A stretch of DNA of 64,000 bases from Norana najaformis (lineage: Eukaryota > Annelida > Clitellata > Crassiclitellata > Hormogastridae). Location: assembly GCA_964023275.1 (NCBI GenBank), contig OZ029928.1, forward strand, positions 19,498,517 to 19,562,516, read 5' to 3'. The number at the start of each line of letters is the position of its first letter. Positions within the stretch are counted from its first letter, which is position 1. The translations under genes were made by a program, and so were the position numbers. Below the pieces are notes generated by a model. It did no database searches. It was not told the DNA's origin and saw nothing but the letters and a program-made list of their open reading frames with translations. Shown piece after piece: positions 55,764-64,000 of the stretch.

Positions 55764-55809
55764 GAACCACCAGCACGCTACCTCCCCCACCCGAAGTCTG
55801 CTCCACTGA
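55764..55809 (+). CDS. Possible alternative last exon giving a short cytoplasmic tail
   Basis: Acceptor TTACTTTTCCAG| ends at 55763. Joined in phase 2 to exon 5 it gives YMRRNHQHATSPTRSLLH and a TGA at 55807-55809. An AATAAA follows at 55851-55856, so a complete short 3' exon is plausible. If the weaker GT donor of exon 5 were used instead, the frame would run on to a stop ending at 55898 (starting RRQEPPARYLP), past the AATAAA. Neither is proven, and this exon competes with exon 6. Confidence 0.4.
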
Positions 55810-55850
55810 TTTCTTCGACCGAGCCGACCCCCAACTTTGAAGGACTGTCA

Positions 55851-55856
55851 AATAAA
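55851..55856 (+). terminator. AATAAA polyadenylation signal (candidate)
   Basis: Canonical hexamer 42 bp after the short-tail stop codon. It would serve the alternative last exon. Confidence 0.4.
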
Positions 55857-55949
55857 TTGGTTCTGTTCTTTGATTGGCATTCCAGGATTTCGCTTTGAAA
55901 ACCGTTTTTGCGTAGTTGATTCGAATCCTATCTCGCTTGGGGTTTTACG

Positions 55950-56695
55950 CTTCGTACACGGGGACCTTAAATGGCGTGGCACCCATTCAAACGGGCAGCG
56001 GTGGTGAAGGATCTCACCCGATTAAATCATTTGAAAATGAGCAGGGTCGAGGCCGTACGGTCGCTTTAGAAAAATGGGTACATTTACTACATTTTACAAA
56101 TATTGGGTTTTGTTTAGACACCTTTAAATCGCATTTTGCCGAAGCTATGTATTCCGCAATTTCTATCAATTGCCATTGATCGCTGTCCATTTGGTTAGTG
56201 AAGGTATAAATCGACTGGCCTTGGCCGCCACAAGATGTCGCTAAACACCTCATGTTAAAACAATAACCTTTAAATCGCATTTTCCGAAACCATATACTTG
56301 TCAATTTCGTTCGTTGGGTAATTTCCCCGTAGATAATGACAGAGAAAGGTCGACGTTAACGGCCCTAGCAGCCACACGTTGCCGGTAAAACATTGGATAC
56401 TAAAACAATATTACGTTTCGCTTAGACACCTTTAAATCGTATTTTTCTGAAGCTATATATTCATCAATGTCGCGTGATCAGAAATTTCCACTTCAACAAA
56501 ATGGTCGAAGTTACCGGCCCTAGCAGCCACAAGATGTCGCTAAACACCGAATACTAAAACAAAAGGCGTGGCGCCCATTCAAAGGGGCAGCCGTGGTGAA
56601 GGATCTCACCCGAATAATTCTTCGAAAAATCAGGATGGTCGACATCATATCGTCGCTGTAAAAAAAGTCTACATTTGGATTTGAATTTCGTTGAA
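55950..56695 (+). mobile_element. Composite: family C, three family D units, family C
   Basis: C copies at about 55960-56100 (GGACCTTAAATGGCGTGGCA ... GGTCGCTTTAGAAAAATGGG) and 56566-56690 (GGCGTGGCGCCCATTCAAAG ... CGTCGCTGTAAAAAAAGTC) flank three D units of about 150 bp. Each D unit has ACACCTTTAAATCG, GAAGCTATATATTC and GGCCCTAGCAGCCACAAGAT or a variant. The same D-next-to-C association occurs at 7265 and 23325. Confidence 0.75.
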
Positions 56696-56835
56696 GAATT
56701 GGTCGCATTAGTTTTATATTTACATTTCAGTATTTTCTTGACATTTTCTTAAGTATAATTTATCCGATCTGAAATTGCCAGACCTTGTTTTATCTTGGCT
56801 TGTCTTACCTTACTTCAGTCTGACTAACCATACCT

Positions 56836-56996
56836 TACCATAAGTAAAGTATCCCATATCCCACAATCGAGACGTAGAGGAGGCGCTCATATTCTTTTCT
56901 TTAGGCCCCTGAGCCAGCAATAGACGAATCCCAGGTCCTGGACACGGGGCCAGTGCATCGCAGGACTTGCCGTTTACTTCCCAGCTTATGTAAAGT
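56836..56996 (-). mobile_element. Family E SINE, 5'-truncated
   Basis: AAGTATCCCATATCCCACAA, GAGACGTAGAGGAGGCGCTC, GTCCTGGACACGGGGCCAGT and GACTTGCCGTTTACTTCCCA. It lacks the tRNA-like head and abuts the 3' end of the next copy. Confidence 0.8.
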
Positions 56997-57597
56997 AAAG
57001 TATCCCATATACCACAAGTGTCCTCTCTAGTTAAACCTTGTACTTCCACTGAGTCCAGAAGAAGATTGCGTTCAGCTTCAAAAGGGGACTTTGAAGTCAG
57101 GAGAGTTAATCTACAGTTTGGTAAAAGAATGTTTGAAGTAGCTGGTCCAGCTGAGTGGAACTCTTTACCTGAATCTATTCGAAGATGCTCTTCAATAGAT
57201 ACTTTTAAATTAAAACTTAAGACTCATTTGTTCTCTCAGTACTATAACTAATTATTATGTTGTAACGCGTCCTTTGAGTAAGACATTGTTTTATTAAGGC
57301 GCGTTATAAATATAAGTTGTATTGTATTATTATTGAGACGTAAGGGAGGCGCTCATCTCCTTTTCTTTAGGCCCTTGAGCCCGCAAGGGACGAATCCCAA
57401 GGTCCTGGACACGGGGCCACTGCATCGCAGGACTTGCCGTTAACTTCCCATCTTACGCCGGTACCAAATTCTCCTGCTTGGTGACAGAGGCACGGTGTGC
57501 GCAAACAACTTGCCCAGGGTCGTTACACGGAGTCGAACCCTCAACCACATGATCATTGACCAAACGCGTTACCGATAGACCACCGTTCCGCACATAT
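56997..57597 (-). mobile_element. Family E SINE interrupted by a LINE fragment
   Basis: Its 3' end is at 56997-57017 (AAAGTATCCCATATACCACA). It resumes at 57335 (GAGACGTAAGGGAGGCGCTC) and runs to the tRNA-like head at 57597, with B box GGAGTCGAACC and A box CCGATAGACCACC read in minus orientation. The break falls exactly between bases that are contiguous in the neighbouring copy. Confidence 0.8.
57018..57334 (+). mobile_element. LINE 3' end inserted in a family E SINE
   Basis: An intact terminal frame of about 77 codons carries FGKRMFEVAGPAEWNSLPES then IRRCSSIDTFKLKLKTHLF and a stop, the conserved C-terminus of CR1/L2-like reverse transcriptases. The 3' UTR is short and ends GGCGCGTTATAAATATAAG with an ATT tail. 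It is 5'-truncated, as LINE insertions usually are, and is less decayed than the family A LINE copies. Confidence 0.85.
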
Positions 57598-57709
57598 ACC
57601 TTACTATACTCTATTTCTTTGATGTATAGTTTACCATACCTGAACTAGAATTTACCTCAGCTGTCGTAACTAGATTGCCTTGATAGCTACATGTTCCATG
57701 TTCTTGCAG

Positions 57710-58643
57710 CAAGCGAATTGGGAACGTTATCGGCCAGGAGTTAGCGATGCGTGACCTCAAACCTCTCAGTTCCGCTACAGCGGTTTACGACACAACAGTC
57801 GTCTACGCGAGGAACAAGGCCTTCGAACCGGTCAAGGTCAACATAGTTCGTTCCCCGATGACCTCGGTGACCCCGAAGCCCGGCCAATCAAACTGCGCCG
57901 CAGAACCGCCGAGCGAGTACGAATACGTCTGGGACAGCCCGTCCAACATGGCCTCCGGTCACGTGGCCTCCGGTCACGTGGCCTCCGGTCACGTGGCCTC
58001 CGGTCACGTGGCCTCCGGTCACGTGGCCTCCGGTCACGTGGCCTCCGGTCACGTGGCCTCCGGTCACGTGGCCTCCGGTCACGTGGCCTCCGGTCACGTG
58101 GCCTCCGGTCACGTGGCCTCCGGTCACGTGGCCTCCGGTCACGTGGCCTCCGGTCACGTGGCCTCCGGTCACGTGGCCTCCTGCTCTGCCGCCGGTAAAG
58201 CGGTCGACAACGGCCCTGACCTCTTGAAGGTCACTTCCTGTGCCGCTTCCAGCTCCTCTTCCTCCAACCTTATGACCCCGAAAGAAGCTTCGGGGCAGCG
58301 ATCCGTGACCCTGCCCAAGAAGGAGATGGGCCGACGGTTCCAGAGGCAGGCCGGTAATTTGGGTCGCGATGGGGCCAACACTTTTAGGAAGCCCGAAATT
58401 GGCCCCGCCTCCTCGTCCTGCGCGCCCCGCCCACAGGGACTCAGGCCCGCCTTCGATTCGACGGACTCCGGGAGGTCCTGTGCATCCAACAGGAGTGGCA
58501 GCAGGGAAGATGTCCTCCTTGTAGGGTCGCAGAAGACTCTTCCAACGAGGGGTAGCGCTGATCTGCTCGCGGCCAAGCGGGCCGCCCTTCCGCCGGCGGG
58601 GGATGTACCCCCACCGCTTGCGGTTAGGCAGCACAGGCGTTAG
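57710..58643 (+). CDS. Exon 6: long cytoplasmic tail with ASGHV repeats
   Basis: Acceptor TTCTTGCAG|. The first base completes the split codon from exon 5 (AG+C, Ser), and the frame then stays open for 310 codons to TAG. It starts KRIGNVIGQELAMRD, basic next to the membrane as expected. Tyrosines lie in VYDTTVVYARNKAF and EYEYVWD, which could be phosphorylation sites (inference). Residues 417-491 are fifteen ASGHV units. The rest is Ser/Pro/Arg-rich, of low predicted order, and ends LAVRQHRR. No kinase, ITAM or other enzymatic domain is visible. CpG content is high compared with the flanking introns. The acceptor, phase and membrane-adjacent basic residues support it. The VNTR alone would not. 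Confidence 0.8.
57951..58175 (+). repeat. 15 x 15-bp perfect coding VNTR
   Basis: GCCTCCGGTCACGTG repeated fifteen times without a single difference, then a partial unit. It encodes ASGHV in frame and contains an E-box palindrome CACGTG in every unit. Confidence 0.97.
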
Positions 58644-58719
58644 GGCCCCTGCGATGGTCAAGGAAGGTGCGGAGCTTGCCGAATGAGCCAAGCCTCTTTG
58701 TCCCTTGTCACCTCGTCTC

Positions 58720-58910
58720 TCTCTGTCCGTCTTTCTTTGTCTGCCTGTCTGTCTATCTCTGTCTGTCTGTCTCTGTCTCTGTCTATATCTATGTCTCTGT
58801 CTCTGTCTTTGTTTGTCTCTGTCTGTCTATCTCCTCTGTCTCTGTCTCTCTCTGTCCCTGTATCTCTCTCTCTCTGTCTGTCCCTCTGTCTCTGTCTCTC
58901 TCCCCCTCCG
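58720..58910. repeat. (TCTG/TC)n array downstream of the gene
   Basis: TCTG/TCTC repeats starting about 80 bp after the stop codon. If the transcript extends here it would be 3' UTR. I found no AATAAA between 58644 and 59230. Confidence 0.9.
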
Positions 58911-59228
58911 TATCACCTGCAGAAACCAGTCAAGCGTTGGAGAGCTGCATGTGTCCTTGGCAACCATGGATATGGCCTGACGTTGGTATCCATGGAAACG
59001 GCATTGATGATGTTGGCATTCATAGAAACGGCCTGATGTTGGTATTCATGAAGATGGGCAATCATCTGAAGACCTAACCGTTCAACTTAAAACGGAAATA
59101 CTGCGCCTGGGACGCGGGGTCTGAACCCCCGCCATCTGGCGTCGAGTTAAGCGATAAACGCCTCGTGATGACATCTCGTCGGTTTTTTCTAAAGAGGCGC
59201 AGGCGGGAAAACTAGAGTTCAGCTCAAC
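58911..59228. other. Unique sequence after the receptor gene
   Basis: Includes three imperfect copies of CATGGAAACGGCMTTGATG around 58965-59055. Nothing else is recognised. Confidence 0.4.
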
Positions 59229-59590
59229 GATTTATTTATGTACATACATACATACATATATATTTATATATACACGTCCATACACTCATCCACACATACG
59301 TATATGTAGATATACACACACACATACATACACATAAATATATATATTTATACATACACGTCCATACATTCATACATACATAGATATGTATATATATATA
59401 TATGTATATATATATGAACATACCACATCCATACACTTATACATACATGAACATGCATACATACCTAGATATATATACACACATCCATACACTCATGCAT
59501 AGATGTATTCACACACATATATACATTTAAACACATACGTAAATATGCACATATATAATTATATATAAATATATATGCTTGACTAAAATA
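59229..59590. repeat. (TACA/TATA)n array
   Basis: AT-rich TACA/TATA repeats with CACGTCCATACACTCAT and related words repeated about five times. Confidence 0.9.
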
Positions 59591-59789
59591 TATCAAGGGC
59601 GAATCCAGGAAACCAGTGTGGCCAAGCACCCCATCATGAGTTTAGTTGTCACGCCCCTGAGCTCCCCAAAAACTGGTTTTGGTGAGGGTTCCCTTACAAG
59701 AAGTTGAATTTAGAAACCTTTGTATTCAGTAAAACTGCTGAAACAAAATTGTGCCAAACTTCGACAAAGGACGGAAGAATCAAGGAATT

Positions 59790-60360
59790 GGTTAGGGTGA
59801 AGAAATGGGTTAGAGTTAGGGTGAAGAAATGTGTTTAAGGTTAGGGTGAAGGAATGGGTTAAGGTTAGGGTGAAGAAATGGTTTAGGGTTAGGTGAAGGA
59901 ATGGGTTAGGGTTAGGGTGAAAAAATGGGTTAGGGTTAGGGTGAAGGAATGGGTTAGGGTTAGGGTGAAGAAATGGGTTAGGGTTAGGGTGAAGAAATGG
60001 GTTAGGGTTAGAGTGAAGTAATGGGTTAGAGTTAGGGTGAAGAAATGGGTTAGGGTTAGGGTTAGGGTGAAGGAATGGGTTAGGGTTAGGGTGAAGGAAT
60101 GGGTTAGAGTTAGGGTGAAGGAATGGGTTAGGGTTAGGATGAAGGAATGGGTTAGGGTTAGGGTGAAGAAATGGGTTAGGGTGAAGGAATGGGTTAGGGT
60201 TAGGGTGAAGGAATGGGTTAGGGTTAAGGTGAAGGAATGGGTTAGGGTTAGGGTGAAGGAATGGGTTAAGGTTAGGGTGAAGAAATGGGTCAGGTTTAGG
60301 GTGAAGAAATGGGTTAGGGTTAGGGTGAAGAAATGGGTTAGGGTTAGGGTAATGGGGAGA
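59790..60360. repeat. 24-bp minisatellite built on telomeric TTAGGG
   Basis: Unit GGTTAGGGTTAGGGTGAAGA plus AATG, about 22 copies, most with two TTAGGG words. The Val-Arg-Val-Lys frame across it is an artefact. Confidence 0.95.
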
Positions 60361-60544
60361 AAACCGATTGGAAAAAGCAGATGATCCGAAAACAGTCGAG
60401 AAATTTTGGGGACGTGAAACCGTAAACTGGGTCCGAAAGTGGGTAAAGAACTAAAAGTGATTATGTAGGGTAGTCAGAAATTTTCAACCACACAAAACCT
60501 CAACCAGGGCAAAATTGACCCTCTATCTCAAGTCCTGGATTAGC

Positions 60545-60615
60545 TAATGATATATATATTATATATATTATATATATATATTATATATATTATAATATAT
60601 ATTATATATAATGTT
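60545..60615. repeat. (TATA)n AT-rich run
   Basis: Interrupted TATATATTA repeats. A short CAGA run follows at 60834-60860. Confidence 0.9.
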
Positions 60616-60861
60616 AAATGTATTTGCCTCGGTGTATAGTTATGAACAGCCTTGCTCTTTCTGTTTAGAGTAGTTAGCCCATCCGAAGCCAAAATTTCTA
60701 TCACTCGGTAACATTTGCATTAGCGTGCAAACTTCTTTCTGTTAACCAAAGACTTGGTTTGCAATTTAATGTACTGTGATCTTCAAATCGCCAAAAATGT
60801 CTATTATATGCAATGCAGACGACACGCATACAAGCAGACAGACAGACAGACAGACAGACAT

Positions 60862-61920
60862 GCAAGAAAGAAATCGCCACATGAGGGGGAAGGAACGCGA
60901 GTAGTCAGGCGGTTGAATCCCTTCATTTGTACTCACGGGTTACCATATCCAGCTTGGGAGCCGACCCTAGCGAGTGTTTTGGTATCAAACGTTACACTGT
61001 AGCCACCTAGCGAATGCAATATAAATAAGTGCGGAGTTTCTTCCTAAATGTTAGAGTTTCATTGTTAAATTTTCAGAAAGACTGCGTGCCAAGTATAGTT
61101 TGTTAAATTGTTCAGAAAATCGCAGGACGTAATAAACCCGTAGGAGGTTTGTTTTAAAAGCTGAATTGTTATTGTCTTTCAGGTCAAATTTACACATTAA
61201 ATGACCCTTGAACATCCATTAAACATTTAAAACAGTGTATTGAGATTTACAGGCGCGATTGTTGTTAGGTTGTGCGGAGCTCGTTAAACAGTACTTGTTG
61301 TAGCGCAATATAAACTCTTAAATATGAACGCTCTTTGTTTTCACGCACAATGGCGTCGCGCAAGCTTGAAGAACTGTGATTCGATTAAATTTCGTACATT
61401 TTAAAATAGAAATTATGAACGGATTTGGTTGATAAGAAGATACTGACTTTTTAGTCACGAGAGAACCTAAGTATAAAGGAAGATATTCGTTCAGCTGAAA
61501 CTGTGATTTAATTTTGTAAGTCTAGAAGACTTGATTATTGCTGCACGGGCTAAACCGGCCCAACCATTTTAATCCTTGAACAAGTTGAACTATCTACCTC
61601 TTTCGGTGTTCTAATTTTCTGCGGGTTTTATTTTGTAATCAAGAACTTTAGAACTCAAAAGTAACCATACTGAACTGATACTCTGAATTAAATTGACCCA
61701 ATTAATAAACTTTCTATCATGCTACCAGAAGGAAATGAATATTGATTTTACTTTCAAATGATAAATGAACTAGATGATCACTTCGACAGGCAATTTGTAC
61801 GCGCGGAGACAGGTGTGCGCCAGAGTGGGTTAATTAGTAAAAGTGCAAATTGTTTTGCCGTTGAGATTTATCGATTGATTTAGGGAAGGATAGCAAACTT
61901 CGCACGTGTAGTCTTCTATG
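60862..61920. other. Unique sequence, no gene seen
   Basis: No repeat family or domain recognised. AATAAA occurs at about 61129 but without an associated coding end. Confidence 0.4.
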
Positions 61921-61923
61921 TTT

Positions 61924-62007
61924 ATGACTGATTTGGGGTATTGTATCCTAGGCCTACGTATTCTCCAAAAAGTAGGCCTAGCGTACAATACCACGTATCA
62001 CAGTCAT
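61924..62007. repeat. 84-nt imperfect hairpin
   Basis: GTATTGTATCCTAGGCCTAC (61938-61957) is inverted at 61972-61991 with two mismatches around a 14-base loop. An outer ATGACTG/CAGTCAT pair (61924, 62001) extends the stem across an internal bulge. The size and shape resemble a microRNA precursor or a tiny inverted-repeat element. Confidence 0.6.
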
Positions 62008-62304
62008 TGACGTTGCGGAAAGTCTGGGATTTGGGCCTGATATTTTTCGTGGTATTGTGCGTGTGAAAATTTTCCGTTTTTGGTCTTTGGATTGGCCGAT
62101 TTGCTTGGCGAGAAAGATTGTAAAGAGATTCTGAAAACAGTGTTTCTGAATTCGTATGTTACGATTTTTCTTGTATCAGTGGAACTCGACCAGCAGGTTT
62201 TTCATAATTTTCTGAAGTTTTTAGAACTGGAATCCACGGTCCATGTTGGCCGTTACCTCACTTTTCCTGACTCGCGAAATCAACTAGCAGTTTATGTATT
62301 TCCC

Positions 62305-62440
62305 ATCGTAATCGTAATTCCGAGATTTCTACAGCGCCCAACGAAAGCCGCGGGGACCAGCTTATTCACAGGCGCGCAGTCAAAACAAAATCGATAGGCA
62401 AAAGGGTTCGGTTCCAGGTCAAGATCCAAAAGTCCGGATT
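62305..62440 (-). mobile_element. Family A LINE 3' end
   Basis: ATCGTAATCGTAATTCCGAG tail, ACAGCGCCCAACGAAAGCC, AAACAAAATCGATAGGCAAA and GGTCAAGATCCAAAAGTCC. A 105-codon frame just upstream (62080-62397) ends inside it and has no known domain. Confidence 0.85.
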
Positions 62441-62721
62441 TCCTCTACTTCCATAGAAACTAGAGTCTCATCAGTATTTAGAGTTAAACAATTTGAGCTT
62501 GCCTTAGTTCAGCTGTAGGGCTACGTGTACTCGGTAACCCTAATGGATGTCGCCCCAGCCAACAATGGATCAATATTTTTGCTAAACGATTTTCCAATAT
62601 ACTCTCGCAGGCGGCGTTTCTGATGAGATACAAACGGGACGATGTCGGTAAGTTAATCCGCTAGAGCATTTAATTAAGGTAACAAGAGTCCGTGAAAATC
62701 CTGCTACGACTTCTATTCTAC

Positions 62722-62770
62722 TCGTGGCTTTGGTTGGGCGCTGCAGAAATCTCGGAATTACGATTACTCG
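62722..62770 (+). mobile_element. Family A terminal fragment
   Basis: GGCTTTGGTTGGGCGCTGCA then GAAATCTCGGAATTACGATT. Only the last 45 bp or so of the element. Confidence 0.75.
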
Positions 62771-62849
62771 CTACACAGAAATTGTGTGTAAATTGTTCAG
62801 GTAACCCAGTTTATCAAGGCATTGATTAGGCAAATGAATCGTATCGCTC

Positions 62850-63035
62850 CAAATGTAAATGTACGCGTTTTTCTACAGCGGCCTCTACCCTGCTCATTTT
62901 TCAATGAATTAATCGGGGAAGATCCTTAATCACCGCTGTCCGTTTGAATGGGCGCCACGCCATTTAAGGTCCCCGTGTACGGACTGTGCTACCCCGAGAT
63001 TCAAATCTCTGAAATAAGCCACGATTGGGACACGG
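62850..63035 (-). mobile_element. Family C SINE-like copy
   Basis: AAATGTAAATGTACGCG tail, TTTTTCTACAGCGGCC, TCAATGAATTAATCGGG, GGGCGCCACGCCATTTAAGG and GATTCAAATCTCTGAAATAA. Confidence 0.85.
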
Positions 63036-63258
63036 ACCGTAGCTCACGTAAAGTAATAAACGCAAGAGTGGGCGTTCGGCAGCGACAAAATCTTCGAGCG
63101 TTATAGGTCAGCTGTAGTAATTGCAAACTACAATGGTGGAATAGCGAGAATAATTTACAGTATAACACAATCTAAATTCATCGGAGGGATTGGTTTGTCT
63201 CTGTGTGTACTCGTTATTCTATGGTGAAACGAGAAAATGTAAGAATTACGAAACAATT

Positions 63259-63259
<1 letters not shown>

Positions 63260-63328
<69 letters not shown>
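63260..63328. repeat. (TA)n microsatellite
   Basis: About 68 bp of pure TA. The remaining 63330-64000 is unique and I see no gene in it. Confidence 0.95.
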
Positions 63329-63330
<2 letters not shown>

Positions 63331-64000
63331 GCCTTATACACCCGCGTGTACGTAATCCGGCGGTGATTATGTAGGTGATGAAAGCTGGCGCTATCGGGCG
63401 AATAAGATAAGAAAAAAGGTTACGAAAAGAGGGCATGCTGAGCTAAAATTTCCAAAATCCCTAACGTTTCTGTAAATTTTTGGTCCCCGTTGGGAGGCTC
63501 GACGACAATTAGGTTCATCTGTTAGCGAACGATGCTTCAATGGCTAGAAAAGTATAGGTGGCGCTGGGCTTCTATTGTGCGGGTTTCGTTAGGAGGACGT
63601 CATTTGCAAGCATGCAGAATCTTCATCATATTTAGAATGAATTGATTGAAAATATGGCGTCGCCGTTGAATTAATGCTTTTCGGTTATATAGATTGACAA
63701 TTGTCAGGGTGAGCGTTTCACTGTTATTTCATTCGGCTTAATAATTGGGAATTTAATTTTTTTTGGCTGTTGAGACAGGCTGTCGTTTATGTGCTGTCAA
63801 ATGTCTTAGTAATATTAGAAACAGCGAGTAGGTGCACCGGGTTGACATTCTCTCCGAAGTTCCGACTCGATTGTGTTCGGTGTAACTTCGCCCCAATCGG
63901 TCAACCAATTTTCCTCTTGAATCAGGATGGACTAAGTTTTACGGGACGCCGACCATGTAGTTCAAACATCTTAATGTTAATCCTAACCCTACGTTTTGTC

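Noticed and set aside
57888..58691. A 267-codon minus-strand frame opposite exon 6
   Set aside because: It is open mainly because of the 15-bp VNTR and the GC-rich exon. The + strand frame has splice sites, matching phase and a membrane-adjacent start, whereas this one has none.
60037..60384. A 115-codon Val/Arg/Lys/Glu/Trp repeat protein
   Set aside because: Translation of the 24-bp telomere-like minisatellite (24 is a multiple of three, so the frame stays open).
62080..62397. A 105-codon frame
   Set aside because: Its end lies in a family A repeat and the rest matches nothing I know. Probably chance.

Overview
This is a eukaryotic window, almost certainly from a marine invertebrate and most likely a lophotrochozoan (a mollusc would fit). 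The evidence is spliced exons with phase-1 introns, a SUEL-lectin/CUB-like/CCP/transmembrane receptor architecture that I associate with molluscs and their relatives, tRNA-derived SINEs, LINE 3' ends, a Tc1-like transposon, TTAGGG-type repeats and a very large microsatellite load. There are no bacterial-style genes. Most long open frames here are translations of simple repeats.

One host gene is well supported. It runs on the + strand from 11359 to 58643 in six predicted coding exons: signal peptide (11359-11434), SUEL lectin (46588-46875), CUB-like (47482-47859), CCP-like (53526-53708), transmembrane (55096-55177) and a long cytoplasmic tail (57710-58643). The first four junctions are phase 1. 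The fifth is phase 2 and uses a GC-AG intron. Joined, the exons make an open frame of 647 codons including the stop. The first intron is about 35 kb. A second possible last exon at 55764, followed by its own AATAAA, would give a receptor with a very short tail. The long tail carries fifteen identical 15-bp units encoding ASGHV. Upstream of the start lies a CpG-rich block (about 10730-11358) with NRF1-, CRE- and E-box-like sites and a striking cluster of twelve TCGTCTGCT-like words.

The introns and flanks are packed with repeats. I label the dispersed families A to H for this answer only. A: LINE 3' ends, with or without the reverse-transcriptase C-terminus, tail ATTACG. B: SINE-like with a related 3' end. 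C: tail AAATGT. E: tRNA-derived SINE with clear A and B boxes. F: tRNA-derived SINE ending GGCGCTTAATAAATGCA. G and H: short 3'-end pieces fused to TATG or AAT arrays. D is an approximately 150-bp unit that accompanies C. Apart from E, these families end in variants of GGCGCTATATAAAT followed by a simple-sequence tail, and many large microsatellites in the window start exactly there. A Tc1-like element with an intact DD35E transposase (41994-43037) lies in intron 1, but I could find no right terminal repeat for it.

Region by region: 1-10.3 kb is intergenic, with a long non-repetitive T-rich stretch, family C copies and a polypyrimidine tract. 10.7-11.4 kb is the promoter and exon 1. 11.4-46.6 kb is intron 1 with nearly all repeat classes and the transposon. 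46.6-58.6 kb holds the remaining exons separated by microsatellites and SINEs. 58.7-64 kb is downstream sequence with a telomere-like minisatellite, a hairpin and more SINE copies.
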